Shown: positions 8,322 through 15,951 of the stretch, one piece after another
Position numbering within the stretch: position 1 is the stretch's first letter
Layout of the letters: every line of letters starts with the position of its first letter
Assembly: GCF_014654615.1 (NCBI RefSeq)
Contig: NZ_BNBB01000009.1
Span: forward strand, 169,699 to 233,698
DNA from: Streptosporangium violaceochromogenes
GTDB taxonomy: Bacteria > Actinomycetota > Actinomycetes > Streptosporangiales > Streptosporangiaceae
DNA: 64,000 nucleotides
Direction: 5' to 3'
Position numbers and translations under genes: made by a program
Notes under the pieces: model-generated
The model's input: the letters and a program-made list of their open reading frames with translations, nothing else
What the model was told of the DNA's origin: nothing
The model's database searches: none

Positions 8322-9218
8322 CTAGCTCAGGCCCTCGGCCAGGACCTTCTCGGTGGCGGCGCGGACGGCCGCCTCCTCCTCGGGGACCAGCGGCAGCCTG
8401 GGCGGGCGGCTCAGGCCGCCCTTGCGCCCGGCGAGGTCCATGGAGAGCTTGATGGCCTGCACGAACACCGTCTTGGAGTCCCAGCGCAGCAGGGGGTGCA
8501 GCGCGCGGTACAGGGGCAGCGCGGTGGCGAGGTCGCCGGCGACCGCCGCCTTGTACAGCTCCACGCTGGAGCGGGGCAGCGCGTTGGGGTAGCCGGCCAC
8601 CCAGCCGACCGCGCCGGCCAGGGCCAGCTCCAGCATCACGTCGTCGGCGCCGATCAGCAGGTCCAGGCCGGGGGCGGCCTCGGCGATCTCGTACGCCCGC
8701 CGGACGTCGCCGCTGAACTCCTTGACCGCCACGATCAGGCCCTCGGTGTGCAGCCGGGCGAGCAGTCCGGGGGTGAGGTCGACCTTGGTGTCGATGGGGT
8801 TGTTGTAGGCCACGATGGGCACGCCCGCCTTGGCCACCTCGCGGTAGTGCTCCACCACGATCCGCTCGTCGGCCCGGTAGGCGTTCGGCGGGAGCAGCAT
8901 CACCGCCCTGCAGCCGGCCTCACCGGCCTGCTCGGCCCAGCGGCGGGCCTCCAGCGCCCCGTAGGCGGCGATGCCGGGCATGACCCTGTCGCCGCCGATG
9001 GCCTCGACCGCGGTCTCCACGACCTGGGCGCGCTCCTCGGGGGTCAGCGTCTGGTACTCGCCCAGCGATCCGTTCGGCACCACGCCGTCGCAGCCGTTGT
9101 CGACCAGCCACCGGCAGTGCTCGGCGTAACCGTCCAGGTCGACCGAGAGGTCCTCCCCCAGGGGGAGGGCCGTGGCCACCATCACGCCGTGCCAGGGTTT
9201 CGTACGGGTCGTCGTCAT
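8322..9218 (-). CDS. DapA-family lyase, probable pyrroline-4-hydroxy-2-carboxylate deaminase
   Basis: This 298-aa TIM-barrel protein belongs to the dihydrodipicolinate synthase/N-acetylneuraminate lyase family. The Schiff-base lysine is Lys166 (VAVKEFSGD) and the conserved tyrosine is Tyr138 (IVAYNNP). In hydroxyproline pathways this family deaminates delta1-pyrroline-4-hydroxy-2-carboxylate to 2-oxoglutarate semialdehyde, matching the flanking dehydrogenase and aldehyde dehydrogenase. True DapA is unlikely because no lysine genes are near. Two starts are possible: 9227, overlapping the upstream stop as ATGA, or 9218, which sits better behind GGAAGG. Confidence 0.87.
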   Translation of the reverse strand: MTTTRTKPWHGVMVATALPLGEDLSVDLDGYAEHCRWLVDNGCDGVVPNGSLGEYQTLTPEERAQVVETAVEAIGGDRVMPGIAAYGALEARRWAEQAGEAGCRAVMLLPPNAYRADERIVVEHYREVAKAGVPIVAYNNPIDTKVDLTPGLLARLHTEGLIVAVKEFSGDVRRAYEIAEAAPGLDLLIGADDVMLELALAGAVGWVAGYPNALPRSSVELYKAAVAGDLATALPLYRALHPLLRWDSKTVFVQAIKLSMDLAGRKGGLSRPPRLPLVPEEEAAVRAATEKVLAEGLS

Positions 9219-9223
9219 CAAGG

Positions 9224-10597
9224 TCATCCTTCCAAGGGGGATCGGGTCAGCGCGGCCAGATCGCCGAGCCGGATCGGCTGGGCGATCGGGCGCCGTGGCG
9301 CCGAGACGTTCTCGCCGGCGAGGCACGCCACGGCGTAGCCGCACATCCGGCCCTGGCACCAGCCCATACCCGGGCGGGCCAGTAGTTTGATGGAGCGCGC
9401 GTCGGTGGCGCCCAGCTCCCGGGCCTCGCGCACACCCGACAGCGGCACCTCCTCGCAACGGCAGACGAGGGTGTCCTCACGCAGCCACCGCTGCCAGCCG
9501 GGCCGGACGGGGTAGGCCGTGAGCAGGGCGCGGGCGAAGGCCGACAGCCGCTCCCTGCGCCGGAGCAGCGCCGGCAGGGGCCCGACGCGGCGGCCCAGGT
9601 CGGCCGCGGCGGTACGGCCCGCGATACGCCCTTCGACCTCGGCCAGCACCGCGCCGCCGACGCCGGTGGACTCCCCCGCCGCGTAGACGCCGGGCACGCT
9701 GGTGCGCTGGCCCGCGTCCACGGCGACGACGGGGCCGCCGTCGGCGTCGCGGCGCGTCGCGCAGCCCAGCTGGACCGGCAGTTCGAGCTGGGGGACGAAC
9801 CCGTAGCCGTAGGCGAGGGTGTCGCACTCGACGGTCCTGGTGGAGACCGGACGCCAGTGGCGGTCCAGCCTCGCCACGGTGACGTGGGTCAGCCCGCCCT
9901 CGCCGTGGGCCTCGATCACCGCCTGGCGGCCGTGGTAGGGCACCCGGTGCCGGGCCAGGCTCACGGCGTAGCCGGCGGCCTCCCCGGCCTTGCCGGCGGC
10001 CAGCAGGGGGTGGCGGGCCAGCCCGAGGCGGCCGTTGGCCTCGAAGACGCCGCGCACGTCGGCGCCCGCCTCGGCGAGCCCGGCGGCCACCGGCAGCAGG
10101 AAGGGGCCGGTCCCGGCGACCACGACCCTGCGGCCGGCGACGACGAGGTTTCCCTTCAGCAGGGCCTGCGCCCCGCCGGCGGTGAGCACGCCCGGCAGGT
10201 CCCAGCCGGGGAACGGCAGCGGGCGGTCGTGGGCGCCGGTGGCCAGCAGGAGCCGCCGCCCGGTGACCGTGCGGGGCCGCTCCTCGCGGTCGCCCTCCAG
10301 GCAGCGCACGCTCACGCCCTGCTCGTCCCGCTCCACGGCCCAGACCCGGTGCCCGAGCAGGAGGGTCGCCCGCTCGCGCAGCGCCTCCCACTGCCGGGTG
10401 AACCTGTCCAGCCCGTGGTGGAGCGCGCCGGGCCTGCCGGGGTGGAACCCCTCGGGCAGGTGCCGGAAGTACTGGCCGCCGGGGCGCGCGGCGCCGTCGA
10501 CCAGCGCGACGTTCACCCCGGCCAGGGCGGCGCTGAGCGCGCCGGCCACCCCCGCGGGGCCCGCGCCGATGACCACGAGGTCGTATTCGGGGCTCAT
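9224..10597 (-). CDS. FAD/NAD(P)-binding oxidoreductase subunit with C-terminal [2Fe-2S] domain (HcnB/OoxA-like)
   Basis: This 457-aa protein starts with a dinucleotide-binding motif DLVVIGAGPAGVAGA and has a second one around VVVAGTGPFLLPVA, the two-dinucleotide-binding-domain flavoprotein layout. The C-terminus carries a BFD-like iron-sulphur module: CRC followed by WCQGRMCG, giving four cysteines. Such proteins are the alpha/beta-type subunits of hydrogen cyanide synthase, opine oxidase and D-hydroxyproline dehydrogenase. It overlaps the small ferredoxin subunit upstream (ATGA) and the DapA-like gene downstream, so it is one part of a three-gene dehydrogenase. Confidence 0.88.
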   Translation of the reverse strand: MSPEYDLVVIGAGPAGVAGALSAALAGVNVALVDGAARPGGQYFRHLPEGFHPGRPGALHHGLDRFTRQWEALRERATLLLGHRVWAVERDEQGVSVRCLEGDREERPRTVTGRRLLLATGAHDRPLPFPGWDLPGVLTAGGAQALLKGNLVVAGRRVVVAGTGPFLLPVAAGLAEAGADVRGVFEANGRLGLARHPLLAAGKAGEAAGYAVSLARHRVPYHGRQAVIEAHGEGGLTHVTVARLDRHWRPVSTRTVECDTLAYGYGFVPQLELPVQLGCATRRDADGGPVVAVDAGQRTSVPGVYAAGESTGVGGAVLAEVEGRIAGRTAAADLGRRVGPLPALLRRRERLSAFARALLTAYPVRPGWQRWLREDTLVCRCEEVPLSGVREARELGATDARSIKLLARPGMGWCQGRMCGYAVACLAGENVSAPRRPIAQPIRLGDLAALTRSPLEG

Positions 10598-10959
10598 CGG
10601 CCGTTCTCCTGCCCGCCGTGGGGCGTGCCGGGCCCCTCTCCCGGCTCTCCCGGCTCTCCGAGGACGGCCAGGCCGCCCTCGCCGGTGCAGACCCGGTCCC
10701 CGGGGCGGGCCTCGGTCAGGCAGGCCCGCAGCGAGGGGCCGCCGTTGACCGTGACCAGGCAGTCGAAACAGACGCCGATGCCGCAGAACAGCCCGCGCGG
10801 GCGCCCGCCGAACCGGGTGGCGCGCCAGGCGCGGATGCCCGCGCCGTGCAGGACGGCGCCGATGGTCTGGCCCGGGACGGCGGGGACGGGCGCGCCGTCC
10901 ACACTGATCTCGAACTCCGGCTCGGGGCGCGCCCGTACGAGTCTGTACGGCTGCTTCAT
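10594..10959 (-). CDS. Small (2Fe-2S)-binding subunit of the dehydrogenase (HcnA-like)
   Basis: This 121-aa plant-type ferredoxin-fold protein has cysteines at 59, 64, 67 and 80 in C-x4-C-x2-C-x12-C spacing, as in HcnA and sarcosine-oxidase-alpha-type ferredoxin domains. It should carry electrons between the two flavin subunits encoded either side. The gene overlaps both neighbours by four bases, which supports a fixed-ratio complex. Confidence 0.9.
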   Translation of the reverse strand: MKQPYRLVRARPEPEFEISVDGAPVPAVPGQTIGAVLHGAGIRAWRATRFGGRPRGLFCGIGVCFDCLVTVNGGPSLRACLTEARPGDRVCTGEGGLAVLGEPGEPGEGPGTPHGGQENGR

Positions 10960-12098
10960 GGGCGCTCCTTTTCGAAGCGGTCCGGGCGGAAGGGACGGAG
11001 GTCCAGGTCGGGGCGGGCGCCGGTCAGGGTCTGGGCGATCAGGTGGCCGGTGGCCGGTGCCAGGCCGATGCCGGCGCCCTCATGACCGCAGGCGTGGTGG
11101 AGGCCGGGGGCCCGGGGGTCCTCGCCGATCACCGGCAGGTGGTCGGGGCAGTAGGGGCGGAACCCGCAGTAGGTGCGGATCACCCTGCGCCCGGCCAGCA
11201 CCGGGAAGAGCTCGACGGCCTGCCGCGCCAGGCGCTCCAGCACCGGGATCGAGGTCGTGCGGTCGAAACCGACGCGCTCGCGGCTGGCGCCGATGAGCAC
11301 CGGGCCGGAGGCGGTCGCCTCCACCACGGCGGAGGTCTCCAGGCCCTCGGAGTCGCTGGCCACGTTGGTGACGTAGGCGGCGGTGTAGACCTTGTGCCTG
11401 ACCGGAGGCTCCCGCATCGGCTCGGTGACCAGGATGAAGCCGCGCCGCGGCAGGACCGGGACGTGCACGCCCGCCAGGGCGGCGACCTCGCCGCCCCAGG
11501 TGCCCGCGGCGTTGACGACCGCCCCGGCGAGGATGTCGCCCCGGTCGGTGGTGACGCCGGCGACCCGGTCGCCGTCGCGGACGAAGCCGGTGACGGTGAC
11601 GCCGGTGCGCAGCATCAGGGTGCCCTGGCCGTAGCGCTCGGCGCCCCGCTGGATGAGCCTGGCCGCCGCCAGCATGGGCTGGACCTGGGCGTCCTGCGGG
11701 TAGAACACGCCTCCGGCCAGGTCCTTGGTCAGGTAGGGCTCGTAGTCGGCGAGCCCGGCGGGGTCGACCACGACGTGCTCGACCCCCTGCTTGCCCGCCA
11801 GGCCGACCAGGGCGTCCAGCACCCCGGCGGACTCGGCGACCACCAGGCCGCCCTTGGGTTCGAACTCGAACCCGTCGCGCTCGGCCAGATCACGCCAGAG
11901 GCCGTTGGAGAGCAGGGCCAGATCGAGCTCGGGGCCCGGTTCCTTGTCGGAGACCAGGACGTTGCCCTCTCCCGCGCCGGTCGTCCCGCCCGCCACGGGC
12001 CCGCGGTCGACGACGACCACGTCCAGCCCGGCGCGTGCCGCGTAATAGGCACAGGCCGCACCGACGGCTCCCGCGCCGATCACTACGACGTCCGGCAT
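10956..12098 (-). CDS. FAD-dependent amino acid oxidoreductase, probable D-hydroxyproline dehydrogenase catalytic subunit
   Basis: This 380-aa protein is of the DAO/glycine-oxidase fold (HcnC-like). The N-terminal VVVIGAGAVGAACAYYAA is the FAD site and the C-terminal segment CGHEGAGIGLAPATG is typical of the family. With the HcnA- and HcnB-like subunits it should oxidise cis-4-hydroxy-D-proline to delta1-pyrroline-4-hydroxy-2-carboxylate. It is the first gene of the catabolic operon, with GAGGTG before the ATG and a 15-bp palindrome 34 bases upstream. Other D-amino acids or sarcosine are possible; the operon makes hydroxyproline the best choice. Confidence 0.87.
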   Translation of the reverse strand: MPDVVVIGAGAVGAACAYYAARAGLDVVVVDRGPVAGGTTGAGEGNVLVSDKEPGPELDLALLSNGLWRDLAERDGFEFEPKGGLVVAESAGVLDALVGLAGKQGVEHVVVDPAGLADYEPYLTKDLAGGVFYPQDAQVQPMLAAARLIQRGAERYGQGTLMLRTGVTVTGFVRDGDRVAGVTTDRGDILAGAVVNAAGTWGGEVAALAGVHVPVLPRRGFILVTEPMREPPVRHKVYTAAYVTNVASDSEGLETSAVVEATASGPVLIGASRERVGFDRTTSIPVLERLARQAVELFPVLAGRRVIRTYCGFRPYCPDHLPVIGEDPRAPGLHHACGHEGAGIGLAPATGHLIAQTLTGARPDLDLRPFRPDRFEKERP

Positions 12099-12131
12099 GG
12101 TTCACCTCACTCTCCAGCCCGACACCTCAGT

Positions 12132-12146
12132 AATATGTCACATATT
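12132..12146. promoter_or_regulatory. Perfect palindromic operator candidate upstream of the catabolic operon
   Basis: AATATGT-C-ACATATT is a 15-bp perfect inverted repeat in an AT-rich patch of the 242-base gap between the dehydrogenase gene and ctaA. The minus strand reads TGTGACAT across its centre, an octamer also present upstream of livK at 5675-5682. Size and AT-rich ends fit a dimeric helix-turn-helix regulator such as a GntR-family member. Substrate-responsive joint control of both operons is inferred. Confidence 0.6.
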
Positions 12147-12340
12147 CTCAATGAGATCAATCGCCCCTTCCTCATTTCTCCAGTTCAGCCGATCCGTACC
12201 CGGCAACCTGTGGGATAAGCTGTACGATCGCGCGCGGGGTTCCCCGTGACGGGCACACGGGTTGAAAGGGCACACCACCTCGGGGCACACCGGCGGGGTC
12301 CCCGGAGGGACCGCCCCCGGCGCCGCCTAGCATGTGAGCC

Positions 12341-13366
12341 GTGAAACACCTCCTCGGCCAGGCGCGCCGCGCCCTCGTCCGCCTCCCGCGGGCCCTGCGG
12401 TCGCCGACGCCCGGCGACCTGCGCCGGTGGGCGCTGGCGAGCGTGGTCGTCAACGCCGGCATCACGGTGACCGGCGCCGCCGTACGGGTCACCGGATCGG
12501 GGCTGGGCTGCCCCACCTGGCCGCGCTGCACCCCCGGCAGCTTCGTCCCCGTCGCCCATGACGGGGTCTCACCGGTCACCATGGCCATCGAGTTCGGCAA
12601 CCGGCAGCTGACCTTCGTGGTCCTGGTCGTCGCGCTGGCCTGCCTGGTCACCGCGATGAGACTGCCCTCACGCCGCCCGGACCTGGTCCGCCTGGCCTGG
12701 CTGCAGCCGATCGGCGTGGCCGTACAGGGCCTGTGGGGCGGTCTGGTGGTGCGCAGCGCGCTCAACCCCGTCACCGTGAGCATGCACTTCCTGATCTCCA
12801 TCGGCATGATCGCCGCGGCGGTCGCGCTCCACGCCCGCGCGAAGGAGGGCGACGCCCCGCCCCGGCCGCTGGTCCACCGCGACATCCGCACGCTGAGCCT
12901 CGCCGTGGTGGCGGCGGTGGCCGTCCTGCTGCTGGCGGGCGTGGTGGTGACCGGCACCGGGCCGCACTCCGGCGACGCGCTGGCCTCCCGTTTCCGGTTC
13001 GACATCGAGACGGTGGCCAGGATCCACGCCGACGTGGCCTACCTCGTGGCCGGGCTCACCTTCGCGCTGCTGTTCGCCCTCCACGTCACCGGCGCGCCCG
13101 CCCGGGTCCGGCGGGCGGCGCTGACGCTGCTGGCGGTGGAGCTGGCCCAGGGAGGCGTCGGCTACGTCCAGTACTTCCTGGGCCTCCCTGCGTTCCTCGT
13201 CAACCTGCACGTGCTCGGCGCCACCCTGGTGTGGATCCTCGCGCTGCGGGTGGCGTTCGCGACGCGGTCACGGGACCGGGTGCGGGCCCCGGGAAGCCCG
13301 AAGGCCGACGGGCCCACCGGACGGAAAGCCCGTCCCCGCCCGGACCTGACGTCTCACCCGGCGTAG
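12341..13366 (+). CDS. ctaA: Heme A synthase (COX15/CtaA)
   Basis: This 341-aa polytopic membrane protein converts heme O to heme A for cytochrome aa3 oxidase. It has the family opening GAAVRVTGSGLGCPTWPRC, conserved histidines within later helices (SMHFLISIG, RIHADVAYL, FALHVTG, NLHVLGATLVW) and about eight membrane segments. The start is a GTG with no ribosome site; a TAGCAT box (12328-12333) lies seven bases before it, the spacing expected of a leaderless transcript. ctaB is encoded 1.3 kb away on the other strand. The last 13 bases overlap the end of the convergent prsW gene. Confidence 0.93.
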   Translation: MKHLLGQARRALVRLPRALRSPTPGDLRRWALASVVVNAGITVTGAAVRVTGSGLGCPTWPRCTPGSFVPVAHDGVSPVTMAIEFGNRQLTFVVLVVALACLVTAMRLPSRRPDLVRLAWLQPIGVAVQGLWGGLVVRSALNPVTVSMHFLISIGMIAAAVALHARAKEGDAPPRPLVHRDIRTLSLAVVAAVAVLLLAGVVVTGTGPHSGDALASRFRFDIETVARIHADVAYLVAGLTFALLFALHVTGAPARVRRAALTLLAVELAQGGVGYVQYFLGLPAFLVNLHVLGATLVWILALRVAFATRSRDRVRAPGSPKADGPTGRKARPRPDLTSHPA

Positions 13367-14577
13367 GGGTCCCACCCGGGCGGCGGATGGATCATCCCCG
13401 GCGGCCCGGAGGGCCCGCCCCGCGGCGGCGCGACCGAACCGGACGCGGGCCACCCCGACGGCGGAAACGCCGCGCGGGCCGCGGCCATGCAGCGCAGCAG
13501 CGCCTGCTGCTCCTCGTTGAACGTGCGCTCGTCGATCACGTGGCGCCTGGCCCGCTCGTGGAGCAGGCCGAGTTCGGTGGCCGCGAGCTGGTAGTCGCTC
13601 ATCGCCCGCAGTCCGGGCCTGCCACCGTTGGTCCTGGCCCACTGCCGGGCGTGACGCCGCCCGGGCAGCGAGGAGAGCATGAAGACGTCGTGCGGGGTGA
13701 CCAGCCCGGTCGCCCGGTAGGCGGGCAGATAGGTCTGGATCAGGCCGACGATCCGCTTGCGGTCCCTGAAGACGATCCAGATCAGGACCAGCAGCACGAC
13801 CATCAGCAGCAGGTAGGCGACGGCCAGGCCGCCGACGCCGACGAAGGTGGCGAAGCCGTTCCAGATCCCGTGCAGGAGCATCGCGCCGACCCAGCCCGCC
13901 GCGATCACGGAGATCCTCACCGGGCCCCGGCGCTGCGCCGCGTAGGCCACCGCCACGCCGATCATCGAGGTGAACAGCGGGTGCGCGAACGGCGACAGGA
14001 TCCCCCGCAGCACCACGGTGACCGCGAGGCCCCGCGCGCCCGTGTCGTGCAGCGCCGCCACGTAGTAGCTGACGTTCTCGCTCATCGCGAACCCCAGGCC
14101 GACCATGCCGGCGTAGATGACGCCGTCGGTGGGGCCGTCGAGCTCGGTCCGCCTGAACCGCAGCAGGCCCAGCAGAACCAGCCCCTTCATCGTCTCCTCG
14201 ACCACCGGGGCGCCGAAGGTGGCGGCGATGCCGCGCGCGGTGTCGTACCCCAGCCGGACGGTGTTCTCGATGTAGAGGAGGTTGAACGAGTTGACCAGGC
14301 CCGCCACCAGCACCGCCACGCCCGCGCCCCAGGCGAACGCGAAGATCAGGTTGCTGCGCGGCTCGGGCTCCATGCGGTCCAGCGCCAGCACGGCCGCCAG
14401 CAGCACCGGGACCGGGGCCAGGGCAAGGGCCAGGGCGATGAAGAAGTAGACCGGCTCACCGTTGAGCAGGTCGAACGAGAACGACGCCAGCGCGCACACA
14501 CCGGCCAGCACAAGCCCGGCGATCAGCGCGACGGACGGGCGGTCTTTCAAGGCCCAGCGGGGATCACGACTCGCCAT
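13354..14577 (-). CDS. PrsW-family glutamic-type intramembrane protease
   Basis: This 407-aa membrane protein has eight or so hydrophobic segments and a 100-residue soluble C-terminus. It carries the PrsW motifs: EETMK at residues 127-131, FAMSEN at 163-168 and PFAHPLFTS with His199. These are the proposed catalytic residues of this CAAX-protease-related clan, which includes the anti-sigma-factor site-1 protease PrsW of Bacillus. Actinobacterial homologues often sit beside ctaA/ctaB as here. The substrate is unknown. No clear ribosome site precedes the ATG. Confidence 0.88.
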   Translation of the reverse strand: MASRDPRWALKDRPSVALIAGLVLAGVCALASFSFDLLNGEPVYFFIALALALAPVPVLLAAVLALDRMEPEPRSNLIFAFAWGAGVAVLVAGLVNSFNLLYIENTVRLGYDTARGIAATFGAPVVEETMKGLVLLGLLRFRRTELDGPTDGVIYAGMVGLGFAMSENVSYYVAALHDTGARGLAVTVVLRGILSPFAHPLFTSMIGVAVAYAAQRRGPVRISVIAAGWVGAMLLHGIWNGFATFVGVGGLAVAYLLLMVVLLVLIWIVFRDRKRIVGLIQTYLPAYRATGLVTPHDVFMLSSLPGRRHARQWARTNGGRPGLRAMSDYQLAATELGLLHERARRHVIDERTFNEEQQALLRCMAAARAAFPPSGWPASGSVAPPRGGPSGPPGMIHPPPGWDPYAG

Positions 14578-14682
14578 GCGGCCACGGTAACCGATCGACC
14601 ACGACGTGTCCCGCCCCCTTTACCGCCTTAATCTCCTTCGAGGAGGCCGCGTGTCAAGGTCGCGCGCGAAGGAGAAGAGGCC

Positions 14683-15636
14683 TCAGACCAGGATGGAGTC
14701 CACGGCGACGGCGAGGAAGAGCAGCGCCAGATAGGCGTTGGACCAGTGGAAGAAGCGCATCGGGCGCAGATCCACCCCGGTCTTGCCGGCGTTGACGCGG
14801 CCGAGGAGGCGGTAGACCTCCCACAGGCAGGCCCCACCGAGGACGGTGGCCACCACGGGGTAAAGGAGCGTGGTGCCGGCCAGCGGCCACAGAAGCAGCG
14901 AGCACAGTACGGTGGCCCAGGTGTAGACGACGCTCTCCAGCACCACGCGGCGCTCGGTGGCCACCACCGGGAGCATGGGGACCTTCGCCGCGGCGTAGTC
15001 CTCCTTGTAGCGCATGGCGAGGGTCCAGGTGTGGGGGGGCGTCCAGAAGAACACCACCCCGAAGAGCACCAGCGGGGCCCAGGCGAGACCGCCGGTGACG
15101 CCGGCCCAGCCGATGAGCACCGGCATGCAGCCGGCGATGCCGCCCCACACCACGTTCTGCGGGGTCCGCCGCTTCAGGATCATCGAGTAGACGAGCACGT
15201 AGAAAAGGTTCGCCGCCAGCGACAGCCCGGCCGCGAGCCAGTTCACGGTCAGCCCGAGCCCGAGGGTCGACAGCACCCCGAGGACGACGCCGAAGATCAG
15301 CGCGTTGCCCGGGGGGACCTGGTCACGGGCCAGCGGGCGCCGCCGGGTGCGGCGCATCGCGGCGTCGATGTCGCGGTCGATGTAGCAGTTCAGCGCGTTG
15401 GCGCTGCCCGCCGAGAGGGTGCCGAACACCAGCGTGCAGATGGCGATCCCCAGCGGGGGAAGACCACGGGCGGCCAGGAACATCACCGGCAGCGTCGTGA
15501 TCAGCAGCAGCTCGATGATCCGCGGCTTGGTGAGGGCGACATATGCCTTCACGACGTCGCCGACCGAGCGCGGGGCGGCGGTGGTCGCCGTGCCCGTCCC
15601 GGAGGGGGCCGTCGATTGCTTGTCGGTCAGCACCAT
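14683..15636 (-). CDS. ctaB: Protoheme IX farnesyltransferase (heme O synthase)
   Basis: This 317-aa UbiA-superfamily prenyltransferase attaches farnesyl diphosphate to heme B to make heme O, the substrate of CtaA. The Asp-rich site reads [20 protein letters not shown], and a second [11 protein letters not shown] region follows. About nine membrane helices are visible after a 30-residue Ser/Thr/Ala-rich leader. It is transcribed away from tkt across a 315-base divergent gap. A weak GGAAG lies 11 bases before the ATG. Confidence 0.95.
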   Translation of the reverse strand: MVLTDKQSTAPSGTGTATTAAPRSVGDVVKAYVALTKPRIIELLLITTLPVMFLAARGLPPLGIAICTLVFGTLSAGSANALNCYIDRDIDAAMRRTRRRPLARDQVPPGNALIFGVVLGVLSTLGLGLTVNWLAAGLSLAANLFYVLVYSMILKRRTPQNVVWGGIAGCMPVLIGWAGVTGGLAWAPLVLFGVVFFWTPPHTWTLAMRYKEDYAAAKVPMLPVVATERRVVLESVVYTWATVLCSLLLWPLAGTTLLYPVVATVLGGACLWEVYRLLGRVNAGKTGVDLRPMRFFHWSNAYLALLFLAVAVDSILV

Positions 15637-15951
15637 TTAAGGCGCTTCCAGCACGTGCGGGGTCAACGCGTAACCTCTGATGTGGAGCGGATCCGTGGAT
15701 GCGGGCACCAGCCAGCCTTGGGAACTCAACTGTAGTTGCTGGGGTAACCGGTTCCGGCATGGGGTAGGTGAGGCGGCGTGATGTGACACGCCCTCGAAGG
15801 GGCACCTCCCCGCGCCGCCCACGGCTCCGCGGGGGCCGTCTCTTGCCCGCCTTCGGCAGGCGGGCAAGTGGCCGAACCGTTAGGGTCCGGTGTGGGCGGG
15901 AAAAGCCAAACCGGCGCCACCACCACACGACAAGATCCGGAGATCGAGCAC
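15637..15951. other. Divergent ctaB/tkt intergenic region with strong hairpin
   Basis: No gene is supported in this gap. CTTGCCCGCCT (15842-15852) and AGGCGGGCAAG (15858-15868) form a perfect 11-bp hairpin with a 5-base loop. Because both flanking genes point outward, it is not a conventional terminator; it would fall in the tkt leader or promoter. It also overlaps the GTG at 15868 that would give the longest tkt frame, arguing against that start. A short repeat CAACT-GT-AGTTG (15727-15738) lies nearer ctaB. Confidence 0.6.

Noticed and set aside
15868..15951. Longer tkt N-terminus from the GTG at 15868
   Set aside because: The GTG lies in a hairpin, has no ribosome site and adds non-conserved residues; the TTG at 15952 fits better.
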